Assembly: GCA_902459845.2 (NCBI GenBank)
Contig: CABPSV020000012.1
Coordinates: 1-55,097 of the forward strand
Direction of reading: 5' to 3'
Source of the DNA: Hepatocystis sp. ex Piliocolobus tephrosceles
Lineage: Eukaryota; Apicomplexa; Aconoidasida; Haemosporida; Plasmodiidae
DNA length: 55,097 nucleotides
Below the pieces are notes generated by a model that was not told the origin of the DNA, searched no databases, and was given only the letters and a program-made list of their open reading frames with translations. Below, one piece after another: positions 1-14,100 of the stretch. Positions within the stretch are counted from its first letter, which is position 1. The number at the start of each line of letters is the position of its first letter. The position numbers and the translations under genes are program-made.

Positions 1-70
1 ATTAGTATTCGTTTATTAGTATTCGTTTATTAGTATTCGTTTATTAGTATTCGTTTATTAGTATTTGTTT
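1..70. repeat. 14-bp tandem repeat at the window edge
   Basis: The unit TTAGTATTCGTTTA repeats about four to five times from the first base. The last copy decays to TTAGTATTTGTTTA. The array may continue to the left of the window. Confidence 0.85.
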
Positions 71-648
71 ATGTGTATTCATTTTTATTAAATACATTTT
101 TTTTACATACATTTTTTATATTCATTTTTTTTATTATTTACATGTAAATACGCGTATTCTATAGATGCGCGCTCATAACGGTACCTTTTACGAAAACTTT
201 CCAATATGTTTCGAATTTAATATTTACATATTTTAAAACTTTCTAATTATAGTACATTTTTTTTATGGTTTTTTTCTATTTTTTATACATTTAAAGTTAT
301 ACGTGTACCGTTTTTTGAAAAAAAAAAAAATTATAGTTAAACATTAACACTAACATTAACATCGATAAAAAAAAAAAAAAAAAATATTTATAATAAGATA
401 AAAATGTAAAAATATAAAAATGTAAAAATGTAAATATGTGTAAAATAGCATGCGTATATGTATATGTTTACGTGTGTGTACCTATATGCGCATTTAGTAT
501 CTACTTTTTTTTTTTTGTTTACCCTCCCTCCCCCAAAATATAGTAAGCAAATATAAATACCTAACTAAGAAGAAATAATTTTAGACTAGTTAAATAGATA
601 TCATTAATACATGCTTCTACATGTGTGTTTGTTGGTAAAAAGGTATAT

Positions 649-668
649 GTACATACGTACGTACGTAC
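649..668. promoter_or_regulatory. Cluster of four GTAC sites upstream of dynein (tentative)
   Basis: GTAC occurs at 649-652, 657-660, 661-664 and 665-668, about 220-240 bp before the dynein start codon. From established knowledge, the gametocyte commitment factor AP2-G recognises GTAC-containing motifs, and axonemal dyneins are made for the male gamete. The link is inference. The run is also a simple tetranucleotide repeat, which in such AT-rich DNA can arise by slippage. Confidence 0.25.
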
Positions 669-779
669 ATACATATCTATATGTTTGTTTGTTCGTGTGT
701 GTGTATGTGTATGTATAACCATATAGACACTATTTTTATGCATATATATAACGTGATCGCTTTAAAAAAATCAAGAAAA

Positions 780-884
780 AAAAAAATAAATAAAATAAAT
801 AAATAAATAAATAAACAAATAAATAAATAAATAAATAAATAAATAAACAAATAAATAAATAAATAAACAAATAAATAAATAAAA
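780..884. repeat. AAAT/AAAC tetranucleotide microsatellite in the dynein 5' leader
   Basis: About 25 units of AAAT with regularly placed AAAC variants run directly up to the start codon. They supply stop codons in the upstream frame, including TAA at 876-878 in frame with the dynein ATG, so the coding region cannot extend further upstream. Confidence 0.9.
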
Positions 885-2098
885 ATGGATAGGAGAAGTA
901 ATGAGATACAAGTTTATAATAAGTATAAATGGATTTGGGATCAAATAAAGTTTTCGTATAAAGACGAATACAACATAGAATATTTAATCGATAGTAACAT
1001 TGACAATACGAAAACAGATGTTGAAGATTTTTTGAGTAAAAGTAAAAATGACGATGTTTTACTGTTTAGAAAAGAAGATGATAAGATAGTTTTAATAAAA
1101 GATGAAGATATAAAATTTGATGAGAAAGTTGTTTATTTTTATAAATATTTGGATAATAAAATAAAAGATAATAAAAATATATTATATGGTGTTTTATCTC
1201 CTAACGTTTTAGATACGTTAAAAATGATGCTTAAGAATATAATGTATCCTTTATATTTGAATAATAAAATAATACATGAAAATATGACAATAGATGATAT
1301 AAATAAGTTTTCTATGGAATTTGATACTTATATTAAAGAATTAAATGAATTTATTTTTATTTTGGATAATATTAGAAAAGTAAAATTGAAGGTAAAAAAA
1401 GAATTTAATGAAGAAAGTGGTAATGATGGTTATGTATACGACAATAATAATAATGTCACAAAAGAGATAAAAGATAAGGGTAGTATTAAAAATTATAACA
1501 ATGACAGTAGCGGTAATAGAAATAAGAACGAAGTAGAACATAAGCTACAAAATAAAAAACGAAATGAAACGGCACATTTAACAAAATATTTAAATATTTT
1601 AGAGAATTTATTTATTGATATGCAAGGTAAAATTGAAGAATATAAAAAATCGAATGCAGATTCAGGACCATTTATTGAAATACAGTATTGGAGATATAAA
1701 CATCGATATTTATTATTTATTATAGAAGAATTGAAAAGTAATGAAGTTAAGAACATAATTAATAATATAAATAATGCTGCAAATAAGGAGGAACAGAAGT
1801 ATACATACACATTTGATATATTGAACAAATGGAGAGAGTTAGAAACAAAGATTGAAAATGAGTTCAACGAAAGTAAAGATAATATAAAATATCTTGAAAG
1901 TATTGAGCAATTTATTTTGTCTTTATATTTATGTAATCTTGAAAATATTATTGATAATATACCTTCCATTTTGAATTCGATAAAAATGATTTATTTGGTT
2001 GCACGTTTTTATAATACCCCTAATAAATTAACAAATTTGTTTATAAAAATTACTAATCAATTGGTAATTAAATGTAAAGAAGAAATATATTTTGTTCC

Positions 2099-2129
<31 letters not shown>

Positions 2130-5100
2130 AGTCAAAATAAAAAAAAAAATCAGGATTCGGTAAAACGAAATGATAGTACAAATTATACAAATGAAACAAA
2201 TGGTGTTTCTATAAAAAGGAAAAAAGGTAAATATGGAGATAAAACTATGAGTTATGAAAACAGTGATACAAATTATTATGATGAAAGGAATGAGAATTAC
2301 GATAATCAATATGATAACGAATCGAACGATCAACAAGGTAGTAATGGAAGTGATAAAGAAGAATCTAGTTATGGTAAAAACATAAAGAACGAAAATGGTA
2401 ATGAATTAGATGAATATGATGATGAACAGGGAAAAGGAAAGGAGAGTGAAATATACTCATCCGAATCGGATGACTATAGTGATGGTGGTGAGGATGCAAA
2501 ACAGAGTGAACACATAGATGATAGTAATATACTACTGGGTAATAATGGAGGTGAAAGAAAATACAAGACAAAAGAAGTAGGAGGATATTATCAGCACAAC
2601 ATGAATGATGGTAATATGAAAAATGAACTTTTGAATGATAAAAAAAATTTATGGGAATTAGAAACAGATGATTTGTTAGCTAAGTTTGAATTATGTTTTC
2701 AGTTACAATCAAAATATAAAAGCGAGTTTGAAGATGTAAAAACCTTTTTTATAAACAATTCTAATAGTAATACCCCAATAGAGATAAACACAAAATTGAT
2801 ATTTTGTAAGTTGGATTTATTTTGTAGACGTTTAAAAAAGTTGGTTGATTTGTTATTATGTATAAAACAGTTTCGATTAATAAAAAGAATTAAATTTGAC
2901 AGTATTCAAAATATTACTAAAAATTTTAATAAATATATAAAGGAGTTTAAAGCAAAGCATATTGATGATATGTTAAATTATAATGATAATTATTTTGATA
3001 GAGATTTTGTTGAATTGAGAGTATATATATCTGAGTTAGAAAGCGATTTACAAGAAAATATAATATCCTTATTAAACAATAGTTCTAACATTATGCTTTC
3101 TTTTTTTCTTTTTTACAAATTTAAAGAAAGTTTTATTAGAGATTATTTGATTAATTTTATATACTCAAAATATGATATTTTATTAAACCAATTTTTAGAA
3201 ATTTTAAATAATATTAACAATGAAATGGAGAATTATAAAACGAAATTAAATTCAAATAAGAATATTAATTATTTGAAGCATATATTTTGGGTTCTTAGTA
3301 TTAATTATAAAATTAATTATATTATTCAAATATTTTTAAAAGAGAATGATACTTATATTATTGATTCGAGTAATGATTTATCTTCCTACTTTGAATTGAC
3401 ACATTTGAATAATGATTTATGTACTAGTATATATATAAAAAAAAAAAAAAAAAAAAAGGCACAACAAAGGGAAGAGAAAGAAACTGTTTTTGCAAGTATT
3501 CATAATGCTATATGTAGTGGAAATTTGAAAAATTTCAGTGTGGTAAATGATAGAGTGTTAAAGTTGTTGGACGAGTTGGAAAAAAAGAAAAGTGGGGATG
3601 AAATAACGGATGTGAAGAATGGTTCTGGTGGTACGGATGTTGTTGTTGGTAGTACAAAAGAAAATGGCACTGTATTGGGGGGGGTTACCATTGCGGGGAC
3701 TACCACTGCAGGGACCACCACTGCAGGGGAAGGCACCACCACCACCACACCTGACGAAACGAAAAAAATAAAAAACGTTTTATTTAAAAATGCAAACGGA
3801 AAGGAAGTACTAAAATTGTATATAAAAATATCAAAATTTGTTGAAGAATATAAAAATAAATTGTTTCAACATTGGTTAGTTTATATTAAAGATATGAACA
3901 GTCTAGATGTAACGGTATTTGTGAAACATCCTAAAACGAAAAATATACTTTTAAATTTTGACAATAAGATTAAATTAATTATTCGAGAAGCGAAGATATT
4001 TTTTTCCTTAAATTTTGACATTCCCAACGAAATAAAAAATATAATATCACAAGAGCGTCGAATATATAGTTTATATTACAAGTTTTATAACATTTTAGTT
4101 TTAATAAAAAAATTAAAAAATAGTAAAAAAAAAGATATTCAACCATCATTGAAGAGGTTTTGTTTGCATATAGATCATTTAATGTTGCCTTTTTTGGTTA
4201 AGTACAGGTGGAATTATTATGCATTGGAAGATGTATTCGAGCGTTTAAACAAAGATTTGATTTATTTTGATGATGCGTTTAATGCTTTATATGATATAAT
4301 TAACGATTATATTAATAATAATATAAAACTGGTTAACAAGATTTTGTTATATAGTAATGAGAATTTGAATATAAATAGACAGAAAAAAAAAATTTCTAAA
4401 AAAATAGTTGTTATTAATTCTATTTCACAAAAAATACAAATAGCGATTTTTGAATTGCTGAGTAATATACAGTATATATATGAACATAAGTTGAAGACTA
4501 GTATAACGAATAAAGAAATTGTTTATACCCGTAATTTTTATTATGAATTATTCTTAGAAACAATTAAAAAAACATATGTAAAGAATATTAAAACGTTGAC
4601 TAGTGCATGGTCGAGATTTGATGATACTAGTAGCGGAAACAATAGTAGTGGTGATAATAATTTAGGTAATGGAAGTAGTAGCAATGAGCAAGATCACGAT
4701 GGAACGTCTGAAATTGAAATTTTTTTATTAATCAAACAAAAAAATATCATTATAAAACCATCCATAAATAATATAAAAGAAAATATCAGAAGTATTATGA
4801 ATGTTTCGATAAATAATTTGATATATATAGACAATTGGATAACTAGTGCGGACTTGATACAATATTTTGAAAAGGAGATGGAAGAAAAAAGAAGGTTGGG
4901 GGAGAATGTTGGTGATAGTGGTTTAGAGAATAGCATCGTAAATGTAGACCGAGTTAATGAGGAGAAAAAAAAAAAAATAGACGACCAATTTATTGAGAAG
5001 AGTCACACAGATGTAGACAATAAAAGTGAGGAACACGAGTTGAGTGTCATTGATGGATTACAAGATGATGACAAGTCAAACGCAATTAGAAATAAAAAAA

Positions 5101-8100
5101 AAAAACATGTTACTAAAAAAACGGTATTAGAAGAATTATTAGATTATTCTTATTTTTCTAAGAAACATGTACAAAATATAAACAAAATTGATAAGGATCA
5201 ATTAAACATAGAAAGTGATGATTGTTTAGTGCACTTAAATTTATATTGTGATTTTTACAATAAAATTCGACAAGATAAACGTATTGAAAAGGAGCTAATC
5301 AAATTATATGACAAATTAAATAGCTTTCAGAAAATTATCGATAATTTTATCAACACATTTGATAAATATAAGTATATAATAAAAACGTATGATCACTCGG
5401 GTGATGTTGTGGTAGATATATTTGGAGAAGAGGGTGGTGATAGTGGTGATAATAGTGGTGGTGGTAATAGTGGTGGTGGTAATAGTGGTGGTGGTAATAG
5501 TGGTGGTGATAATAGAGCCGAGGATGGGAAAGTAGGTATATCGTTAAGTAGTGACAACAATTTACAAAACAGTATGCAATTACTCCAATCGGATAAGGGC
5601 AATATGAATACAAATGAAATGAGTGTAGAAGAAAAAAAAAGTAATTATAAAGATAGAGATGAGAATGAAGACGATTCTAGTGATGATTCGGATGAGTCAG
5701 ATGATGAAGATGAAGAGGAGTCGAGCAAAAGAATACATAAAGAAGAAGAAAAGATAAAAAAATGTATTGATATAAAAAAGGAGATACAGAATATTAATAA
5801 TTTTTATACAATAAATGTATTTAAATTTAATGTCGAAAATTTTAAAATATATTTGATAAATTTGATTGAAAAGGAGGCACTAAAAAGTGTTAATATGATT
5901 ATTGAACCGGTTAAAAAAAAAAGTGATGCTTTGATAAAAAAAATGAATAATTATAAAACAAAGTTGAAGAAAAAAATAGTAGATATAGATTCACTTTATT
6001 ATGTTATGAATGTTATTAAAAAGATACACATTTTTGAATCTACGATTGATATATTGCTAAATCCGATAAATATTATGTTGGATATTGTAGAGTTTTATAT
6101 GACAAGTTTTTTAAAAAAACAACAACTTGAATCGTTACAAATGAGTTATCATTATGACGATGATTACTCTGGTGTAGGTGGTTCCTCGTTTGCAATAAGT
6201 AATTATGATCAACGACTACCACAGCAATCACAAAAGAACGAGCTTAATAACTTAGACAAAGATAAACGATTTACAGAAATAAACAAAGTAGATAAAACAT
6301 TCACAGAAAAATTGATAAACTTAAGTAATGAACTAATGATGGCAAAGAAAAAATTTATAATAGTTTACAAATATGAGGTTGAAAAAAAAAATACAATATT
6401 AAGTCAGTTTGCCGAATTAAAGTTATTGTCAAAAAAGGTGGAAGAAGATATTCAGAAAAAAAAAGATACAATGAAAAGTGAGTTAATAAATAATATTTAT
6501 ACGTTTAAAATGGATATAAAAACATTTAGAGAGACTTTTTTAAAAATGAATTTTAAAAGTGATACTATTAATCCATTACATGCATTTGAACTTTTAAAAA
6601 GATACAAAGAAGAAATAAAACTATTGAACAAAAAATATAATAGCTATTATAAAGGAGAATCTATATTTGGTTTTAAACATCAAACACATTCTGATTTATT
6701 TTTAAGTACAACTGAAATTAATAATTGTTATTCTTTATACGATTTATATGTACAATTAAAACAGAAACTAAACGAATGGAAAAATTTGAAATGGAAAGAA
6801 GGATTGGAAAAAATAAAAGATTTAACAAATGAGGTATTAAATATTGAAAAAAAATGTTCTCAACTGCCAAAAAACTTAAAAATGATAGTTACTTACAAAA
6901 ATTTAGTAAAAGAAATCTTTTATTTTAAAGAGGTAATACCAATAATGAATGAACTGGAAAAAAAAACTATTTTAAAAAGGCACTGGATGCAGATAATTAG
7001 CGTTTTGAAGGAAAATAAAAATGTGGAAAAAACTTTGAAGGATAAAAAGTCAAAACGGGAAAATATTGTAGGTGTGCCAGTTGGTGCGGCTGTGGAGGTT
7101 CCTGTAACGGCTCAGGCAACGACTCAGGAAACAGCTCAGGCAACGACTCCAGCAACGACTCCAGCAATAGATCCAGCAACGACTCCAGCAACGACTCCAG
7201 CAACGACTCCAGCAACGACTCCAGCAACGGCTCCAGTAACAACTCCAACAACGGCTCCAGTAACAACTCCAACAACGGCTCCAGTAACAACTCCAACAAC
7301 GGCTCCAGTAACAACTCCAACAACGGATCCTGCGGTGGAAGTGGCGACATCTCCAGAGACAAGTGTTGAGAACGAAGGTAAAAAACTAGAGGTCGATAAA
7401 ACGGATGTCGCTATGACAATTAATGATGGTAATGTTACAGGGGAAATTGTCGATGGTGAGACCGTAGCCAAAGACATAGTTAAAGACATAGTTAAAGATA
7501 TAGTTAACGATAAAAAAGATACGGACGATTTACAAAATGTACAGATAAACACAACTATCCCCAATGAAACAACTGTCTCCAAAGCAACAACTGAACAAGC
7601 AAGTAATAAAGAAAAAAGTAATAAAGAAGCAAAACGAGTATCCATAGATGAAACAAAAACTAGTAATGATAAATCTTTTTTTAATGGGTTATTAAATGAA
7701 AAAGAAAATGTAAACATTGATGATTATATTAATAATTTGAACAAACTTAATTTGGATAGTATGGATTTTTATATCAAAGACATAATAAATTATCATGTTT
7801 TACAAAAAAAAGATGATATATTAGATATTTGTGACAGTGCAGAAAAAGAAGCTAGTATAGAAGAAAAAATAAATGAACAATATAAGATATGGAATGAAAC
7901 TTGTTTTCAATTTAATAAATGGAAAAATAGAGATTATGCATGTATTTTGGTTGGTAGTAAAGTAACAGCAATACAAGAAAGTCTCGAAGAGAGTCAAATA
8001 TTATTGAATAATATAAATTCTACGAAATATAGTAAACCGTTTAAAAATAAATTATTACTATTATTAAATAAATTATCTGATTGTAGTGATATTGTTGAAA

Positions 8101-11100
8101 GATGGATAAAAGTACAGATGTTATGGTGTTCTATGGAAAGTGTATTTACAAGTGGTGATATAGCAAGACAAATGCCAATAGAATCTAAAAAGTTTCATCA
8201 AATAGATAATGATTGGATTAATATAATTAACATAGCTAATGAATCTTCTATTGTTATTGAATGTTGTCAAAGTAGTATGTTAAAAGAATTATTACCGAAC
8301 ATGCAAAAAGGATTAGAAAGTTGTCAGAAATCGTTAGAGTCTTATTTAGAAGGAAAACGTAGTAAATTTCCACGTTTTTATTTTGTATCTAATTTAGTAT
8401 TATTAAAAATATTATCTCAAGGTTCGGATATAAATATAATTCAATCGGAATTGATAAAATTATTTGATGCAGTAAATTATTTAACAATAAAAACTATTCA
8501 AAATAAGAAAAAAATAATATGTATTAATAATAAAGAAAAAGATGAAATAGAAACAGTCCAATTAGTTAATCATGTTACAATTGATGGTAATATTGAAAAT
8601 TGGTTAATATTATTAGAAAAAGAGATGCAAAAAGCGGTAAAAAGAGAATGTAGTATTGGTGTTACTAATATAAGTAAACTATTTAAAACTGTGAATTTAC
8701 GAGAATATTGTGATAAAAATATAGCACAAGTTGCTTTAATATCACTACAAGTTATGTGGACAAATGATGTAGAAAAATGTATACTTAAATATCATTCAGA
8801 AAAAACGATACTAAAGGTAACAAATAAAAAAATAAATTTTATTATGTCTGAATTAGTTAATATATGTATATCTGATTTGGGTAAAAAAATGAATAGAACA
8901 AAATACGAAACATTGGTAACGATACATGTACATCAACGTGATTTATTTAATGAAATTGCAAGTCAAATAAAAGAAAATAAAATAAAAAATTGTACTGATT
9001 TTAATTGGATAAAACAGACTAGAATTTATTATAAGGTAGAAAAAAATAAAATTATGATTAGTATTTCGGATGTTGATTTTATATATTCTTATGAATATTT
9101 AGGAATAAAAGAAAGATTATGTATAACACCATTGACAGATAGATGTTATTTGACTTGTGCACAGGCATTGGGACTTTGTTATGGTGGTGCACCTGCTGGT
9201 CCAGCTGGAACTGGTAAAACAGAAACTGTTAAAGATTTAGGACGAACTTTAGGTATTTATGTTATAGTTACTAACTGTTCTAATCAACACAAATATAAAG
9301 ATATGGCTAAAATTTTTAAAGGATTGTGTAGAAGTGGATTATGGGGTTGTTTTGATGAATTTAATCGAATCAATTTGGATGTATTATCTGTTGTAGCTAT
9401 GCAAATAGAATCAATTATGACTGCAAAAAAACAATCATTAAAATTTTTTTTATTTCCTGGTGATTCTAAAGCAATTAATTTAAATATTTCCTCTGCTTAT
9501 TTTATAACAATGAATCCTGGTTATGCAGGAAGACAATTATTACCGGAAAATTTGAAAATATTTTTTCGTTTTATATCTATGATGGTTCCAGATAGGCAAA
9601 TTATAATAAAAGTAAAACTAGCTTCTGTTGGTTATTTAGATATAGATAATTTGAGTAATAAATTCAAATCTTTATATACATTATGTGAAGAGCAATTATC
9701 TAAACAAAAACACTACGATTTTGGTCTACGAAATATATTATCTGTTTTACGTACAGCAGGAGATACAAAAAGAGCAGCAAGCGAATATGAAAATGATGAA
9801 GAAATGCTTTTAATGCGTACTTTAAGAGATATGAATTTGTCTAAATTAATACATGACGATGTTTTATTATTTTTATCATTATTAAATGATGTTTTTCCAA
9901 AATATCAAAATATTTCTAAAAAAGGTAATTATTCTATTGAAGAACAGATTTTACAAATTATTAAAAAAAAGAGATTATGTGGGAAAGGTAAATGGATAGG
10001 GAAAATAATACAATTATATGAGACGTCACTAGTTCGACATGGTTTTATGTTAGTAGGTAAAACTTTAACTGGTAAAAGTGAAATAATAAATATTCTAACA
10101 AGTGCATTAACAAATATGGGTATACCAACTAAAGTTATAACTTTAAATCCTAAGGCTATAACATCAGAACATATGTATGGTGTGAAAGATAGTTTAAGTG
10201 AAGAATGGACACCTGGTATTTTTGCAAATATATGGGAAAAATATAACAATAATAATTTAAAACATAATACATGGATAGTTTGTGATGGTCCTGTAGATGC
10301 AATATGGATAGAAAACTTAAATACTGTATTAGATGATAATAAAATATTAACTTTAGCAAATAATGATAGAATACCAATGACTAACAATACAAAAATAGCA
10401 TTTGAAGTGGAAAACTTAAATAATGCTTCACCAGCTACTGTTAGTAGAACAGGTATTGTATATATATCAGAAAGTCATTTAGGATATAAACCATTTATAT
10501 ATAGTTGGTTAGAAAGAATAAAGGATGTACATATGTATGGTAAAATATTTTATTCTATTTTTAATAAATTATTTGTTTTTTATTTGGATAAAATTAATAT
10601 TCTTATGTTTGTGAAGGAAAATTGTAAACTCGTTATGAAAGTAAGTGACTCAATTTTAGTTTCTCAAACGATTAATTTGTTGAATGCGCTGTTGCTTCAG
10701 TATGTAAATGCGATTAACGGTTTTGTGTATAATGAAGAAGATTTGCATAAAATCTTTTTTCGCGAAACGGCTACTCTTACTATTGGGTCGGCTCTTGCTG
10801 CAAATAAGGCTGGTGGTGGTGATGGTGGTGATGTGGCTGACACGGCGAACGCCACAGTTACTTTCAACGCAGAGGTTACTACTGACACAACCAAAACCAA
10901 ATCAGATAAATTGAATAAAAACAAAAAAGATACAGCTGGGGAACATACAGAAAACCAAAGTTATAAAGAGAATGAAAATATGGTAGGAGATGAAGAAGAC
11001 GATAATAATGATGAAGAGGATGGTGAAAATAATGATGGTGAAAATGATGATGATGATAAGTTGGAAAATATAACAAATTTCAAAATAACATCAGAAACAA

Positions 11101-14100
11101 AATATGAACAAGTAAAAGGAGAAGAATGTGAAGAAATAATGTTATATGCAATTGTTTGGGGTATATGTGGATTATTAGAATATAAAGACAGGTTAAAGGT
11201 ACATAATTATTTATTACAAAATGTGCCTAACGTAATGAATCGTTTTAGAGGTGTAAATAAAAAAGATGATAATGAAAAAGGTAGTGAAAATAATGTAAAT
11301 CGTATGATGGGTAACTTAAATACAATACATGGTAAAGATATATCAGGACATACTGTATATGGACAAAAAAAAGGAGAACATGGAGAAACAGTAACTGAAA
11401 GCCAATCATCTGTAGAAGACGAATTTGAAGTAGAAAAATGTTTAATTTATGACTATTATTTTGATATGAAATTACGAAAATTAGTTAAATGGTATGTTCC
11501 CCCTTTTAAAATGCCAAAAAATACGAATCTGATTTCTTCAATACTGATACCAACAATAGAAACTTGTAAAGTAGAAAATGTAATACGTTTAATTTCAAGT
11601 ATACCTATAAGATGCTACAACTATCATACATATAAAAGTACTTTACTATTAGGTTCTACTGGTTCAGCAAAAACGTCAATAGCTTTATTATATACATCGA
11701 AACAAGCTAAAAATATTAAAAGGTTTAATTTTTCAAGTATGACAACTCCTGAAAATTTTCAGTTATTTATCGAGTCAGAATTAGAACGTAAAACAGGTAA
11801 AACCTATGGTCCAATTGGTAATACTAAATCCATTATATTTATTGATGATATGTCTATGGCTAAAATTAATGAATGGGGAGACCAAAGTACATTGGAATTG
11901 TTAAGACAACTAATTGAATTTCAAGGGTTTTATTTTTTAGATAAAGACAAAAGAGGTACTTTTAAAAAAATAATTGATTTGGAATATATAGGTTGTGTTA
12001 ATCATCCTGGAAGTGGTAATAACGATATACCTAAAAGACTAAAATCGAAGTGGTTTAATGTGAATATTCCTCCGTATAATCTGAACTCTATTAATACGAT
12101 ATATGGTACAGTGTTACGTACAAAGTTTAACAAAAAAAATAACTTTTCAGATGATATTGTTAATAATATAGATAAAATAATTTTATGTACTATTAATTTA
12201 TTTGGTAGGTTAAAAAAAAGTTTATTACCTGTCCCATCTCGTTTTCATTATTTATATACAACTCGAGATTTAGCAAATATATTTTATTCTATGTTGTTAT
12301 GTCCATTTGAAACAATTAACAATGAATTGTCTAATTTTTTAAGTTTGTGGAAACATGAATGTGAACGTGTATTTATTGATAAGTTATCCAGAATAGAAGA
12401 TAAAACATTTTCTCTAGATCAAATAAAACAAGTTTTTAAATTGTATTATTCAGAATATACTGAAATTGCAAATAAAAATATATATTTTAGTTATTTTTAT
12501 GTTTCAGAAAAGGAACAGGAAGCATATATGATTGAAAATGATTTGGTTAGGGTGGAAAATAAGAAGGTGGTAGTAAGTAGTAATGTTGGTAGTGATAATA
12601 AAAGAGAGTCGACAATAGTAAAAAACAATGTAGTGGATGATGTGAAGGAGTCAACTGAAAGAAGGTTTAGTAGTAACAAAAAAGAGGATCAGACTCAGTG
12701 GAATCAAAACGTTGATTCAGTTGGTCGTATGACTGGAATTGATCTTGCAGGACGCCAAGCCCAACCAAAATCAGTTAATTTTTCAGATAAAGTAGGCGAA
12801 ACAGAATATGATGATATGAATATGTTTAGTTTTAGTTGGATGGATAAAAGATACCAAATTGTATACGATTTTGAACGTTTAAGATATATTGCTTATGAAT
12901 ATATGAACGAATACAATGTAAATAATGTAAAAAAAATTGATTTAGTTTTTTTTGACGATTCATTAAAACATTTGATTATTATTAATCGTATAATGCAAAC
13001 TCCTATGGGTTCTAGTATGTTAGTTGGTGTAGGAGGTTCAGGTAAAAAATCGTTAACAAAACTTAGTGTGTTTATTAGTGAACATGTATTATTTCAGTTA
13101 AATGTAACTAAAGCATATACAAAGAATTTGTTTTTTGAAGATTTAAAAAGTTTATATATATCAGCTGGTCAAATGAATAAAAAAACGACATTTTTATTAA
13201 GTGATAGTGATTTATTAACAAATGAGTTTATATTAGAACATATAAATTCGATATTATCAACAGGGGTTGTATATGGTTTGTTTATAAAAGATGAAAAAGA
13301 AGCTATTTGTGCTGAAATGAAAGAAACTTACTTGAAAGAAATGCATAAACTAAATCACTCTAATAAAAATAAAGGTAAAAATAAAAAAGGAAGGGGTAGT
13401 GGATATGGTAGTATGGATTATAGTGATATGGAAAATGGGTTTGATGGCGACGAAAGTGATTTAAGTTTTTTGTCTGACTCGGAAGAGGAAGATGATGGTA
13501 ATACAAATATGGTCACAGGTTTTTATAATGAAGATGGTGGTAATACAGAAAGTAAAAGTCAAAAGCGTGATAAGGTAGAAAAAAAAAGAAAAACAAAAAA
13601 AGGTAAGAAGAATGGAAAAAATGTAATAAACGATTTTAATGTATCGTCTAACACAATTTTTGAATATTTATTAAACAATGTTCGAAAAAATTTACATATA
13701 TTTTTATGTTTTTCTCCTATTCATAAAGAATTTGCATTACGTTATCAACAATTTCCTTGCATATATAATTGTGTTACTATAAACTGGTTTTTAAAATGGC
13801 CAATAGAAGCATTGGTAAATGTATCTACTGCTTATTTAGACAATTTTAAAATTGATATTGAAGAGGAGTTAAAACCAGATTTTTACAGCTTGTTTGCTAT
13901 TGTACATAAAAAAGTGTCAGAAACGTGTGACGTTTATAAGGAGAGAATAAAGCGAAATACGTATGTAACTCCAAAATCGTATTTGTTATTTATTGATTTG
14001 TATAAAAAAATGTATGTACAAAAATTTGAAGAAATTAATTTGTTAAAAGAAAGTATTGATATTGGATTGAAAAAGTTAGATGAAGCTGCAATGGATGTTC

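Larger units (their letters stand above)
1..884. other. Non-coding region upstream of the dynein gene
   Basis: No credible coding region is visible. The stretch holds A and T homopolymers, a 14-bp tandem repeat at the left edge, a short run of GTAC tetranucleotides near 649-668, and an AAAT/AAAC tetranucleotide repeat that ends next to the dynein start codon. It is probably the promoter and 5' untranslated region of the dynein gene. I could not identify a transcription start or core promoter element. Confidence 0.6.

Noticed and set aside
7136..7717. Minus-strand open frame of 193 codons with VVGVVTGA repeats
   Set aside because: It is the antisense of the Thr/Pro/Ala repeat in the dynein coding region. 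The sense strand encodes a conserved motor on both sides.
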